Shown here: piece by piece, positions 1 through 11,273 of the stretch
Layout: every line of letters begins with the position of its first letter
Numbering within the stretch: the first letter of the stretch is position 1
The notes under the pieces: model-generated
The model's input: only the letters and a program-made list of their open reading frames with translations
Databases searched by the model: none
What the model was told of the DNA's origin: nothing
Source of the DNA: Ustilaginoidea virens
Lineage: Eukaryota; Ascomycota; Sordariomycetes; Hypocreales; Clavicipitaceae
Assembly: GCF_000687475.1 (NCBI RefSeq)
Contig: NC_057319.1
Location: forward strand, 5,632,001-5,696,000
Direction: 5' to 3'
DNA: 64,000 bases
Made by a program: the position numbers and the translations under genes

Positions 1-1954
1 GGCCCTTCCATCAGAATCTCTGGTCCTGCGTGAGCAACGCCACTTGCGAAATGAACAGGATATGGTGTTGCGCAACCTTGTCAAGCGATCGCAGCACCGT
101 GGGCGTCGACCCCCGCATCGAATCGGTACAACGCGCCAATAGCAACAAGGATTCAACAAGATTCCAGCATGGTTCATCAAATCAGCAACGCCGTGGGATT
201 TATCCGTGGGACCATTTGCTCCCTTTGATAAAACACAAGGACTTGCTCCACTACTTCTCCGCTGCACCTCACTTCTATTGACTTGCATACAGAGCTTCCC
301 ATCTTCTCCGCCAAACACCCTCTTTGATAAGAATGGCTTTGATGATGCGTTCCGTATCAAAAATCATGGTGGGAAACCGTGAAAAGCCTCCGCTAGGCCG
401 GCCATGTGCTTATATTCAGGAGCTTGGGAAAGAAATAGACATGGTTTAATTGCTGCAAGCAGTCAGTCACGGGCTCGTTGCACATGAAAGAGATGGCGAT
501 TCCGCGCATCCTGACTGCATTGCTCGTGGATGACCTGCCGAGCCAATGCTGATTCGATGTCCATCCCTGACGTCCTTGCCCAGAGTCCAACACCTGACCA
601 TAGCCTGCCGGCATGACGTACTCACTCGGTGGATAAGACGTTGGACGCGCACATGAATGTTGACAGTCCCAGTAACATCTCGGCCATCTTCTTCCCTGCT
701 TTTTCTCCAGCTAGCGCGCCACGCTTCGATGGCATCCGCGGAGATGAAGAAGCGGGTTGTTGCCATCCTCACACTACTCTTGGCGAGCATATCTAGCGGA
801 ACTTTTGGTCCCACGACGCCCGCGGCTGGCAATCGGTGCCGGGTTGCAGCGCAGTTTGCCCTTCTTGTCTGAGCGTTTGCCGGTTGCGACTACATTTGCT
901 TGTGTATGGCGTGCCAGAAAGCGCGAGCATGGTACGGGTCTTGTGGGATGCCGTCCACCACCGTGTGGGCAGAATCCAACATCATGTGCGTCATAGCACC
1001 GACCGCCTACTTCAACACATCGCACATCAAGTCCCGGAGCAAATCCTCTGAGAGGAAAATACAACAGCGCACACCTCACCCTCTCTCCCCTCACCCCCCT
1101 CTCCCAAGGGACTTCATCCCACGCCACGTCCTGTCGGAACTGACCAGGACATATTCGCTCCAGGACAAAGAAGCTTCCGTCCGAGTCCGACTTTGAAATT
1201 TCCTCTCTTTTTCACTTGGGCCGCACGGTATTTAAGTTCGCGCGCTGGACGTTTTTCGCAAGAGGATTCAGGACGATGCGGAAGCGCGGCGTTTAGATAG
1301 AGCTTTGCTGGGTGCATTGCCGATCCGGCTTCGCAGACCTGTTGGCCCCCGTCTCTTCATTATGCCGAGACTACACCGCATCCCAGAAGGTGTTCTTTTC
1401 GGTAGAAGCCGTTCTTATTGAACTTGTAGCTTGGGAGAATCTGGCGGCCAGTTGACGACGCGGGTGGGCCAGAAAGACTGTCCGAGAACGAAGCCCTACG
1501 CAGTCGGGAGATTTGTCCTGCTGCAGATTCCTGAGCGCGTTTCGTGCAAGCTTGGTATGGTGCACCTGAACCTTGGAAACCTGGAGGCTGCGTCAAGCTC
1601 GACGGGCCGGCTACGGGTCAACTGAATTACATCGGTCGGTGACCATGACAGCGCTGATTCCCAAGACTTGGCTGGCAGCGCTGATGGAAGAATTGCCGCC
1701 AGTGACATGATGTAGCAACATAATTCGGTAGGCTGCAGCCATGTCAGCTGCATCAGTGGGAGTAGCACATAAGAGCGCTCTCTTCTCACGCCCGCTTCAG
1801 GAGCTGTTCGTCTTATCCTACCGCGCAAACCGCAAACTACCCTCGGTATTGGAGTTGCACCCAAGGGATTTTACTCAAAAGTGCAAAAGGCGATTCAGTC
1901 GTAGACCAACGCTGGTATCAACTCGGCATGGGCATCCCCTTCCGAGACTACATA
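1..1954. other. Intergenic, no gene recognised
   Basis: Only short overlapping open frames on both strands, none with recognisable domains or a plausible exon chain. The far right end abuts the inverted-repeat element. Confidence 0.6.
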
Positions 1955-2020
1955 TCAACCGACCTGTGCCCCCTTGTCATTCGACCCCCCCATAATAACT
2001 TAACTGACCTGACCAATGCT
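1955..2020 (+). repeat. Left terminal inverted repeat
   Basis: Pairs with 2539-2607 on the opposite strand over nearly its whole length. It contains a C-run (GACCCCCCC) next to CATAATAACTTAACTGACC. Confidence 0.8.
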
Positions 2021-2095
2021 CTTTCCTAATAGAGAGATACGCTAATAAAGAGTAGTGGATCCTTTAATCTACAGTAGCCACTAGACTATAAGTTT

Positions 2096-2490
2096 CTTTA
2101 TATATATTTTTCTATAGAAAGTGACTTCTATTATATTTCTATTTGGTATCCCTACCCAAGAACCTAGTATTAAAAGTAAAGAAAGTACCTTTATATAGAC
2201 CTTTCTATAGAAAGTGACTTCCTTTTTTTTTACTAGATAGGTACTTAGGTACTTAGGTACTATAGCAGAAAAAAGTACCTTTATATATATTTTTCTATAT
2301 AAAGTGACTTCTAGTACCTCTACTAAATACCTAGGTACCTAGGTTCTAGAAATAGAAAGAAAGGTACCCTTATATATACTTTTATATATAAAGAGACTTC
2401 TTTAATTTCTTTTACTAGATACCCCTACCTAAGAACCTAGTAAAATAGCAGAGAAAGTACTTTTCATATATTTTTCTATATAAAGTGACG
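2096..2490 (+). repeat. Tandem ~90-bp AT-rich repeats
   Basis: Units begin near 2096, 2189, 2279, 2369 and 2461. Each opens with a TTTATATATATTTTTCTATA-like stretch followed by AAAGTGACTTC, and most end with an AGAAAGTAC-like word. Several units contain CCTAGGTACC palindromes. The copies are diverged, so the array is old or was mutated after amplification. Confidence 0.75.
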
Positions 2491-2538
2491 TGACCTACTA
2501 TTCTCTAATAAACCAATTATATTAAGAATACAGCCCAC

Positions 2539-2607
2539 AGCAATGGTCAGGTCAGTTAAGTTATTATGGGGGGGTCGGATGACAAGGGGGGGGCATAGGT
2601 CGGTTGA
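2539..2607 (-). repeat. Right terminal inverted repeat
   Basis: Reverse complement of 1955-2020 with small indels in the G-runs. The outer end AGGTCGGTTGACCT (2597-2610) is itself a short inverted repeat. Confidence 0.8.
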
Positions 2608-4378
2608 CCTGTACCCTCTCCCCTTCCTACCGGCTAATGAACACAACCAACCAGCAACCTTTCCGGGCTAGGCAGGCATCGCCTAGCCGACTTCATCAAC
2701 GTCCCCGTTTTTGGGCCCCTGGGCTGCCGTGGTCCAGACCTTGGACCCGTGGACGCAGCCGGTGGAAATGCCTCGCCGCAGCAGACAATGGTAAGACGTG
2801 CGGCACGCCTTGGGCGCGCTTGGGCGTCTCTGCATGGCAATGGCAAGCCACTAGTTGCCCTCGGAAGCGTGGTTGGCTTGGCGCCGCCGATCAGTGGATC
2901 AAACAAGGCAGAAGGGAGCCTTGCCGCGTATCTGCAGCTCGGCTCCGGGGTGTCCCCTGCCAAGGGCTGGAGCATGGGGATATGCGGTCCTCGCGACATG
3001 GTCGTCGCATTAACGTCAATAGCGTCTAGATACAGTTCTGGCCGCCGGTCCGTCCGGGCTGGGCTGCGATGCGGCCAGACGCAGCAACCATCGTGGGGGG
3101 CAAGTCCTGGATAGCCGCCCGGTGGAGAAACGGCGGGTCATCAGAGCACGGATGGCCCGGGATGGGACGGCATCGACCCAGCTTGATTTATCGTACCCAG
3201 AAGGGGCGCTGCAGGCGCGGCCTGCTACGCTGGGGGACGCTGTGGCTGACGGGTGAGACACAGGTCCTTCTAGATGATGATGCAGCCGGGTAAGCTGGCT
3301 GCAGTTGCCCATCTCTGTCGGCGGCCGGCGTCTGCATGGTTCACTCATTGCGTCGAGAAACCGCTGGCCAATAGCGACGGCAATCCCTGGACAGTTGGTT
3401 GCTTCCCCGCGGTTTGAGGATCTTGCTTTGCAGCAGCGGAGGGTTCCATTAATAGAGAGAGTCCCGGCTTCGGTCGGTCTGGGGACTCTGGGCAAAGGAT
3501 AAATTTCCTCATAGGGCTAGCTGGGCTGATCTGCAGTGCCGGGAAGCCGACTGCCGGGGTTCTTGCTTCAAATTCCATTGACATCCCTGTCGTGGAAGTT
3601 GGCAAGGGTTTCATGGTTCATTCTTGGACCGCGGTAAGCTTCGCAGGGATATCCCGTTCGTGGCGTAGCCCTACCCTCTCCGACAGGGATCATGCTGGGG
3701 ATACTCGGAATATCATCACCACCCAGCAGTTGGTTGGCCGCATACCGGCACCTAGAACAGACCACCACAAGTTGGCAAGCGAAGCAAGCGAAGCAAGCGA
3801 AGCAAGCAAGCGCAAGCTCAGCACCACAGAAAGTCTACGCGGGGGTGGCTTTTCCATCGGCACTCAGAACAGCTGAGCACAGCATCATTTTATGTCCAAG
3901 CGGGGCCCCACAGGCCCGGCTCAACATCTGCAGCAACTGCCGGCCCGGTCGGCCACTTGCTCACTGCCCCGCGGACTCGTCGGAACTAGCCCGACCTTCA
4001 TTTCCCAATGCTTGGCTTCCACCGGCCGTCTGCAGCTTGTACGTGGCAGCTTGGCGGACGTTACGGGGCGTGTTCCTTTCATCCTGCAGCGCTGGCTGAA
4101 GCAGACAGTCGCTAAACAGTATTTCTGCATCCAGGCCGATCCGGCATGGCCGGGGATTCAGTCTCACGGATGGAAGGCAGCTCCCGCCGTGCCGGCGAGC
4201 CAAGACGGCCAGTTGCCCATGCGTCGTGCTCATGGCGTGCTTCTCGTCCGGTGACGACAACGCAACAGGCAGACGCGGCTATAAAACCCGGCTGCCTTCC
4301 GCCAAGGTCTGCTGGACTGGCTTTAATAGTCTCTGCGCACGCGCTCTACTCGGCCGCCCTCGCTTGCACTCGCACAAG
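2608..4378. other. Intergenic upstream of the pectin methylesterase gene
   Basis: No gene is supported. It contains a short (GCAAGCGAA)-type microsatellite at about 3775-3815 and, at the right end, the promoter of the downstream gene. Confidence 0.55.
4279..4286 (+). promoter_or_regulatory. TATA box of the pectin methylesterase gene
   Basis: CTATAAAA lies about 95 nt upstream of the ATG at 4379, a usual spacing for a strongly inducible fungal gene. Confidence 0.55.
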
Positions 4379-5486
4379 ATGAAGTCTCTTTTCTCTCTGC
4401 TGGCATTGCTGGGCAGCGCCCTCGCCCTGCGGAACGTGTATCCCCCGGAGGGAGCCTTGGTTGTAGGCCAGGGCGGGCACGCCACCATCCAAGACGCAGT
4501 GGATGCGCTCGACAGGTCGACTAATCAGGAGCAATCCATCTTCATTTACGCCGGCACATACTACGGGCAAGTCTCGGTCGAGCATCTCCGAGGCCCGCTC
4601 ACCATTTACGGCTACACCGAGGACACGACCACCTACGAGGCCAACCAGGTCACCATCGTGGCATCCCACAGCCAAGAGGACAGGGCCAGCAACGATCTCA
4701 CCGCTACGCTGAGAGTCGAAACATCCAACTTTAAGCTCTACAACGTCAACGTGGTCAACTCTCACGGAAAAGGCTCGCAGGCTCTGGCCCTGTCTGCAAA
4801 CAAGGGTGTACGTTTGCTTTCCCTCCCCCTTCCCGCGCCTCTTCTTTTTTTTTTCTTTTTTTTCTGTTGAGAACGCGGCCCCCTCTTGTCCTCTTGTGGA
4901 GACACTGACCGAAGCCAACACGGCGCAGAAACAAGGGTACTACGGCTGCTCCTTCAAGGGCTTCCAGGACACGCTGCTGTCGAACGAGGGCTCCCAGCTC
5001 TTTGCGGCCTGCTACATCGAAGGCGCCACCGACTTCGTCTTTGGCCGCAAACCCAAGGTCTGGTTCGAGCGGTGCGTGATTGGCGTCCTGCCCACCTCGG
5101 TGGGCTACATCACCGCCTCGGGGCGCTCGTCCGACTCGTCGAGCTACTTTGTCTTCAACCGCGCAAGCATCGTCGCGGCGCCGTGGACCCAAGTCAGCCC
5201 CAGATCGTACTATCTCGGCAGGCCGTGGGGGGCCTACGCCCGCGTGGCTTTCCAGAACACGTACATGAGCGACGTTGTCAACGCGGCGGGATGGCACGTC
5301 TGGAACGACGGCGACGCGCGGACCGAGCACGTCGTCTTTGGCGAGTGGAGGAACTCGGGGCCGGGAAGCTATGGACGGCGTAAGTTTGAGACCCCCCTTG
5401 GCGGGCCGTTGCGAATTGGGGACATTTTGGACAGCGACTATGCTTCCAAGAAGTATGTCGACACGTCGTATCTCTGGGACACGTGA
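4379..5486 (+). CDS. Secreted pectin methylesterase (carbohydrate esterase family 8)
   Basis: Exons 4379-4807 and 4929-5486 give 328 residues. The intron begins GTACGT, ends GCGCAG, is in phase 0 and carries long T-runs. Residues 1-16 (MKSLFSLLALLGSALA) look like a cleavable signal peptide, so the enzyme is probably secreted. Family marks are present: GYYGCSFKGFQDTLL with the acid/base Asp, GATDFVFG with the nucleophile Asp, and YYLGRPWGAYARV with the substrate-binding Arg. Pectin methylesterases remove methyl esters from homogalacturonan, exposing it to lyases and polygalacturonases. Length and order of motifs match fungal CE8 enzymes with no missing catalytic residue. The gene stands alone, with no other pectin-degrading gene in the window, and lies about 1.8 kb from the inverted-repeat element. 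Confidence 0.92.
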
Positions 5487-7302
5487 CGGACACGCTTGAT
5501 GCTGGTATAAATGATGGGAAAGCATTTCTTGCGGCTGGCGGGGGGGTTTGACGCTGAATAGCACGAGTGCGTTTGAAATTAGGAGCTTGATTCCTTATAA
5601 GAAATATCTGGCGCGAACTGGTAAACCTACGGGAAAGAATCCATTACACCCTGACCTACCTGTTACATCTGCATACCAACAAGCGATTGGCGCAGCCGGA
5701 TGGAGCCACAGGGATGAATCGCTCGTTCCGAATCACAAGCCACACGGGAGAAGGGTAGGCACGTTGCGCAAGAATGTAGCGATTCCAGACATCAATGCTA
5801 CAAAACCAGAAGATTTTTTTTTTTTTTTTAAAATACTACGGGGTGTAGCAGATGACTGCATCTTGCGTCCGGTTTCCAGGAACGAGGAAAAACTCGGCGC
5901 GCCAGGCAACACCGAATGATGCCGATGCCTGCTTGTTCAACGGCGATGCTGCGTTTGACGTTGTGCCGCTTCAATTGGTGACGTGATGGCTGTTGATAAT
6001 CCGGCTGGCCGCGTGGATAACTGCCGCTGCTGGACGATGCAACCACCACAGCGCGGGGATTTCCATGCCGTCTTCCGGGCATGTAGCGCCTCGTGGGTTC
6101 ATCCTTGCGGCACGCGACCCCAGCTTTAGGAGCCTCCCAAGTCGCATGCTGACTTGCGCGATACACCGCAGCCCTGCGTTTGACCGTTGGACGAGGAGAA
6201 GGCCGCGTTCCCGTGAAGTCACCATCAGCCGGCTGGAGATGCAGAGCGGCCGGCCGGCTCTTTCGTCCTCGTGGGCACCTGTTCGCGCGAGCAAACAGCA
6301 AGATTCACCTTGAGTCGGGTGGTGCCAAGGAGGTAGTTGGTTGTTATTATAGGCACGTACTTTTCACAGTTGCCCGCGCAACCTGCTGCCGCGATGGGAA
6401 ACCCAGGGGGAGCCGGGCCAGGCCAGACTTGCTCGGTTGCCAGTTGCCACCAGCAGCTGTCTGTATATTGGCATGTACAGTACATAAAATGGCGCAACGC
6501 AGCAGCAGTGACCGACACCAGACGCCAGGCAGCTGCTGGCGGCTGACCAGACGGCCGTCACAGCGCACTGCAACAGCCAGCGTCGACAACGCTGACTGGC
6601 ATCGGCTGGGCAAATGACTGTTTTCACGCTTCAAGCTTCACGCTTCATTCTTCATGTCCGGTCAACTAGCCTCAAACCCTGGCGGCAACATCTCAGCCGC
6701 ATCGCTTTCTCGCGCGTGCCGGCCCCCCGACGCCAGGCCCGGGGAATGCCCGAATGCCCCTGCCCTGCAAAAGAAAACGGAGAAAGCGGCTGGGCGTTCT
6801 CAACAAGAGCAAGGCCTCGGCCTGTTTCTGCCAGGCCCCTCCCCATCCCGGCAAAGCGCCCCATCAGCCCGCGCCTCCAGTGCGTAACACGTTTTAGCAT
6901 CAGATGCTGAGCTTTCCCAACCAACACGGCCAAGCCCGCGCTGGGATGCCCAAAACTGACTGACCAGGCCTGGGCAAATCCCCAGCAAGATTTGACGCTG
7001 ACGCTCGCCGGGGCAACCGCCGTCGCAGCGGCACCCCCCCCCCCCCCTCCCCCTTCCCACCTCAGCTCCCTCGGTGCCCTATGTCATCCCCCAACCACGT
7101 CGACCACCAAAAAGCGAGCCTCCGTCGCCGTCGTCGTATCACGTCCTCGCCGCTCCGAACACAAAAAAAAGAAAAAAAAAAAAATGCCAACCTCGCCCTC
7201 GCATCCGCCCTCGCATCCGCCCTCGCATCCGCCCTCCCCGATCCCACGCCGCCCACCAGCCCGCGAAACCCGCCTCTCCCGCACTCCCACCCCCCAACAA
7301 CC
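5487..7302. other. Intergenic, no gene recognised
   Basis: Short frames only. It holds T- and C-runs (about 5814-5829, 7036-7047) and, just before the next gene, a 12-bp minisatellite and A-rich tract. Confidence 0.55.
7195..7236 (+). repeat. 12-bp minisatellite in the leader of the serine hydrolase gene
   Basis: Nearly four copies of a CGCCCTCGCATC unit, directly after an A-rich tract at 7163-7184. It sits in the probable 5' leader of the gene starting at 7303. Confidence 0.7.
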
Positions 7303-8064
7303 ATGACGGCCGAAACGCCCCAGGACCTCGCGCTCCCCCGCATCCTCTGCCTCCACGGCGGCGGCGTCAACGCCCGCGTGTTCCGCCTGCAGTGCCGCAC
7401 CCTCATCGCCCGCCTGCGTGACTCCTTCCGCCTCGTCTTCGTCGACGGCCCTTACCCGTGCGCCCCGCACGACGACATCGTCCCCGTGTACGGCGACCTC
7501 GGCCCCTTCTTCCGCTGGCTGCCGGCCGAGGGGGAGCGCTGCAACCCCCCCGCCGCCGCCGCCGACGACGTCATGACGGCCTGCCTCGCCGCCATGGGGC
7601 GCGACCCCGGCTCCGGGCCCTGGGTCGGCGTGCTCGGCTTCTCGCAGGGTGCCAAGATCGCCGTGTCGCTGCTGTGGGCGCAGCAGCGCGCCGCGGAGCG
7701 CGCCCGCACCGACTTCAAGTTCGGCGTCGTCATGGCCGGCAGCGCGCCCGTCGTGCGCCTCGACATGCGCCTCGACCAGCCGCGCCATGTCGCCGAGCCG
7801 CTCATGTCGAGCGTCGACTTTGACGACTGGCCGCCCGAGCCGTGCGGCGACCACGTCGTCGACATCCCCACGCTGCACGTCCACGGGCTGCAGGACGCCG
7901 GCATAGACCGCCACCGCCGCTTGCTGGCCTTGTACTGCCGGCCCGTGCAGACGAGGCTGGTCGAGTGGGATGGCGGCCACAGGTTGCCGTTCAAGACGGC
8001 CGATGCGCAGCTCGTTGTCGAGGAGATGCTGCGCATGGCGAGGGGCGCCGGTGTGTTTTGCTAG
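7303..8064 (+). CDS. FSH1-family serine hydrolase (alpha/beta fold)
   Basis: A single exon of 253 residues. I chose the ATG at 7303 because the family starts a few residues before the first strand (PRILCLHGGGVNARVF); the frame is open for 74 codons upstream but that part is repetitive and lysine/alanine-rich. The oxyanion stretch LHGGG, nucleophile elbow GFSQGA (Ser114), Asp198 in HGLQDAG and His226 in DGGHRLP form the expected triad. Yeast Fsh1-3, LovG and CtnB belong to this family. Such proteins hydrolyse small esters or thioesters, and some release polyketides from their synthases. No polyketide synthase is nearby, so a housekeeping esterase is more likely. The coding sequence is very GC-rich, with strong preference for C at third positions. 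Confidence 0.88.
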   Translation: MTAETPQDLALPRILCLHGGGVNARVFRLQCRTLIARLRDSFRLVFVDGPYPCAPHDDIVPVYGDLGPFFRWLPAEGERCNPPAAAADDVMTACLAAMGRDPGSGPWVGVLGFSQGAKIAVSLLWAQQRAAERARTDFKFGVVMAGSAPVVRLDMRLDQPRHVAEPLMSSVDFDDWPPEPCGDHVVDIPTLHVHGLQDAGIDRHRRLLALYCRPVQTRLVEWDGGHRLPFKTADAQLVVEEMLRMARGAGVFC

Positions 8065-8509
8065 CCCGCGTGCGGCAAAGACGGCGGCAAACGGGGACAG
8101 ACGGATAGAATGGCACCATGGCATATGGCGAGACATGTTTTTTTGTTGATGCAGAATGCCACATATTAATAGGTCACACCCCCCCCCAAGAGGTCGTGGC
8201 AACCAGCATGCTCCGTCGTCACCTGCCATCAGCCCGCAAAAACCACCATGCCCAGGACAGACAAACTCATCACCCATGTCCGTTCAACGCCAAGCCCGTA
8301 AAAAGAATTTAAAAAAAAAAAAAAAAACAAAGAAGAAAAAAAAATAGAGAGAGGGGGAGAAAGAGGGAGAGAGAGGGAGGGTGAAAAGAAAAGCACATGG
8401 AAACCCAAACAAGAAGCATTTCTACAGTCCGACGAGACCAGGCAAAGATGCAATAGAATTATGTACGGCCTCTTATTCTACTCGTTGCTCACAAGACTGA
8501 CTATCATCA
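8065..8509. other. Short convergent intergenic region
   Basis: Lies between the 3' ends of the serine hydrolase and the J-protein. It contains an A-rich then GAGAGGG-type purine tract (8309-8380), probably within a 3' untranslated region. Confidence 0.5.
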
Positions 8510-9677
8510 TCACCGGCTGAACCCCAGCGATCTCAGTCTATCACAGTGCGGCTTGGGGTGTGCATTCGCCTCCGCCATCTTGTCGACATCTTCGTAAAAC
8601 CAGCCCATGGCGTCTTCCCGCATGCGGCGCTGCACAATATTCTCGTGTTCGCACATGTTGTCCAGGAACCGCAGGAAGTTGCCTTCGGCCGCGCGGTCCA
8701 GCTGAGCCAGCTTTGCTTTGTTGTACGACTGGATATCCCTGGGGTTGACGAAATAGTTGATGTTGTACTTTGGCGTGGTGCGGCCCTCCGTGTAGGGGGC
8801 CTTGGGATGGTCCCATTGCATGTGCGGCGCTGATGAACCCGACGATCCACCAGTAAACAGCGAGGACAGCACCGGCAGGATGAAAAAGATGAGAATCGGC
8901 AGCAACGTCATGAGGTTTTGCAGACCGCCCTGTTGCTGTTGCTGCTCCCCCTCGTCCCGCGCTTCTCGAGGTCGTCTTCTCGGTGTGGCGCCGCCAAATT
9001 GATGCACTCGAATGCCTGGGCCGCCGCCAAAGTTGAATACGAACTGGGGGCCACCTGCATCTTGTCAGTCAACGAGAACGAGCAAAAACTGGGGGAAGAC
9101 TATCACCCCCCCCCCCCTTCTTCCCTTGGACAACTGGCCGAGTCTCACCTCCAAATGGGCCACTTCCAAACGCTCCGCCGCCGCCGCCGCCGCCGAAAAA
9201 TCTTGCAAACATTTCTTCCGGGCTCAGCTCCTCTTCCCACCTGCCACCCATGCCCCCCGTCGCTTGACGCGAAGCGAATCCGGAAAAGGGATTCTGCGCC
9301 TGCGCGCTGGCGAATCGGCTGTCCGGGTCGATGCCCGACTTGTCGTACTTGTCGCGCTTTTCCTTGTCTCCTAGGATGCCAAACGCCCGGCTGACCATTT
9401 TGAACGCCTCATCGGCGTGTTCGTGTCCGTTTTTGTCGGGGTGGGTCAGGAGCGACTGCTTTCGATACGCCTTCTTGATGTCGGACTCTGTGCAGGACGT
9501 CTTTACGCTTTCGAGGCCCAGGATGTCGTAGAAGGCGGTGGCGTCGCATCGTCGGATTCGCAAGACGGCTTCTTTCTGCTCGACTGTGTATGTTCGGCCC
9601 TGGTTCCCCTGCTTGTGCTCTCGATGACGGGCAGCGCCGTCACCCGTGCTTGCCCCGGAGGCTGCGGCGCTGGGCAT
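8510..9677 (-). CDS. HLJ1: ER membrane J-domain co-chaperone (Hlj1/DNAJB12-like)
   Basis: Exons 9677-9149 and 9054-8510 (minus strand) give 357 residues. The intron is GTGAGA...TGCAG and has a 13-nt homopolymer inside. The J domain covers about residues 46-112 with HPDKN at 79-83. A Gly/Phe-rich segment follows (FFGGGGGGG and GGPQFVFNFGGGPGIRVHQFGG). A hydrophobic span at about 224-243 (MTLLPILIFFILPVLSSLF) should anchor it in the ER membrane, and the C-terminal DUF1977-type region (YTEGRTTPKYNINYFV) matches Hlj1/DNAJB12. These proteins stimulate cytosolic Hsp70 at the ER surface and help degrade misfolded membrane proteins. The ATG at 9677 is preferred over one 66 codons upstream because the upstream part has no family resemblance. 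Confidence 0.9.
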
Positions 9678-10422
9678 CGAAGCGCTGGTCCTAATGTCAA
9701 CGGGATTAAGTCGTGGTGATTTCTTGCATGCGTGGGGGGGAAGGGGGGGGTCTTCCAGGCTTTTGATTCCGTTGTATGCTGTGTGGGTGGCGACGGCGAG
9801 AAGGATCCCGTGACTTGGAAGGTGCTGGTGGTATGCAGCGTTAGAAATTGGAAAATGTTTTGTGTCTGGAGACAATGGCTCAGGAATGGGAGGCTGCTGA
9901 AGCGATCACCGAGTAGGCACGTGCGATGGATGCAATAAAGACAGATGTTCAGGATCCGGAGGTAGTCGACAGGGTGGACGATGTGGATGTGCAAAGGCCT
10001 TATCCGTACTTGGGCCAACACTGGTCAGGGTCCTTGCTTACCCCCGCCACGTGACGGTTCGCGGGCTACCCTATCTTGTGATTCTCGAATTGCCATTCTT
10101 TGGGGATTCCGCGGGAAATTCTGAAATGATTTTCCGTGGCTCGCTTCTCTTGGAGGGAGTTCTTGAGAGACCCTCTATTCATTCATGCACGGCGAAATGA
10201 AAGAAAAACTGCCCAGACACTGTTGCTGAAAATCTACCAAGAAGCAGAGCCATCGTGCGGCGCTCATACCACGCCTAGCTCACCCGTCTCAATGTAAACA
10301 GAATGAACCTAGACTTCGTCCACATGGACGGCAAAGTCACGTGACTCTCACTTCACTTCCCTCCTGCGAAAGGCCATGATCCAGACGTAACCAGACGAGT
10401 TAGCACACCCAACCGTCACAAA
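9678..10422. other. Divergent promoter region of the J-protein and uS19m genes
   Basis: About 745 bp between two start codons on opposite strands. No gene is seen. Confidence 0.5.
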
Positions 10423-10901
10423 ATGCAGGCCACACGAGCGCTGTTGAAGCGGTCGGTCTGGAAGGGTACGTAATGCACGCCTCACCACGGAAACCCCCCC
10501 TCGTCGCTGTCGCTGACCGTCCCAGGACCGCACCTCGTCCCGTAAGCCTCACTTCCATTCTCTTCTGCCCACCGCGCCTCCTAACGTCAAAGCCCAGTCT
10601 ACCGATCGTGTTCCCCAAAAAGCAAGGCGACAAAGTGCCGCCCGTGCGGACGCAAGCCCGGTCAGCGACCATTCTGCCCAACTTCGTGGGACTCAAGTTC
10701 GAGATTCACAACGGCAAGGATTATCATCAAGTTACGATCACGGAGGACATGGTGGGACACAAACTGGGGGAATTTTCGCCGTAAGTGGATTGCCTGGTCT
10801 TTCTCTGCTGCAGCCCGGCCTTTTGAGCACAAGATTGCGTCGGAGTGAAACTCACAGCCATCAGAACGCGAAAGCCGAATATCTGGGATCGAAAGCAGTA
10901 G
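10423..10901 (+). CDS. RSM19: Mitochondrial small-subunit ribosomal protein uS19m
   Basis: Four exons, 10423-10465, 10526-10541, 10598-10780 and 10865-10901, encode 92 residues, close to yeast Rsm19 in length. The second exon is only 16 nt, but it is required to join SVWKG to PHLVP and so to the conserved LPIVFPKK. The body has [14 protein letters not shown] and [31 protein letters not shown], the classic uS19 core that binds the head of the small subunit. All introns are GT-AG with CTAAC-like branch sites (10581 for intron 2). The last exon was chosen over an earlier AG at 10812-10813 because it restores the family's FSPTRK ending. The basic N-terminus ([15 protein letters not shown]) may serve as mitochondrial targeting. 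Confidence 0.9.
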
Positions 10902-11273
10902 TGAGGGAAACGACGGGGCTGCTGCGAGTTGGAGCAATTTGTACAAACCATGTAACACATGGCAATGCCATGCAATAAATAATCGCGAGATATACAAGTG
11001 ATTTGCGAACTGCGGAAAACATGTCACTGTGCAAAGATACACGCGAGACAACAAGTGATTTCCAAACTCAGAAGATATGTCATTGTGCAAAGAAGGGGAC
11101 TAGACACATGTCTTGCCACACCAACGCCGGCCCCAAATCCTCAAAAACACCAGTGCGCCACGACAGAGTCCAAAACGCCTGCCTTTCTACCCTTTCTGAC
11201 ATGACGGAAGAGGTAAAAAAAAAAAAAAAAGAAGAAGCACAAACACAACACAAGCACAAACAACGCCTCCTAG
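10902..11273. other. Convergent intergenic region
   Basis: Lies between the 3' ends of RSM19 and TAF10. A partial direct repeat (GTGATTTGCGAACT... and GTGATTTCCAAACT..., near 10998 and 11054) and a 14-nt A-run at 11217-11230 are visible; no gene. Confidence 0.5.

Larger units (their letters stand above)
1955..2607. mobile_element. Non-autonomous TIR (MITE-like) element with tandem-repeat core
   Basis: About 66 bp at the left end (1955-2020) is repeated in inverted orientation at the right end (2539-2607), with a few mismatches and a different length of the C/G run. The shared core includes CATAATAACTTAACTGACCT on the left and its complement on the right. The interior is very AT-rich and holds about 4.5 tandem units of 90-93 bp. 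There is no open reading frame that could be a transposase, so if this is a transposon it must be mobilised in trans. I could not define a clear target-site duplication; the outermost bases form TCAACCGACC/GGTCGGTTGA. The family is not recognised. Confidence 0.75.

Noticed and set aside
7084..8277. 397-codon minus-strand frame over the serine hydrolase gene
   Set aside because: It is an antisense shadow of a very GC-rich coding region; no domain, and translations of the simple repeats enter it.
10781..10842. Alternative last exon of RSM19 starting after CTGCTGCAG at 10813
   Set aside because: It would end [11 protein letters not shown] instead of the conserved FSPTRK; the later acceptor restores the family ending.
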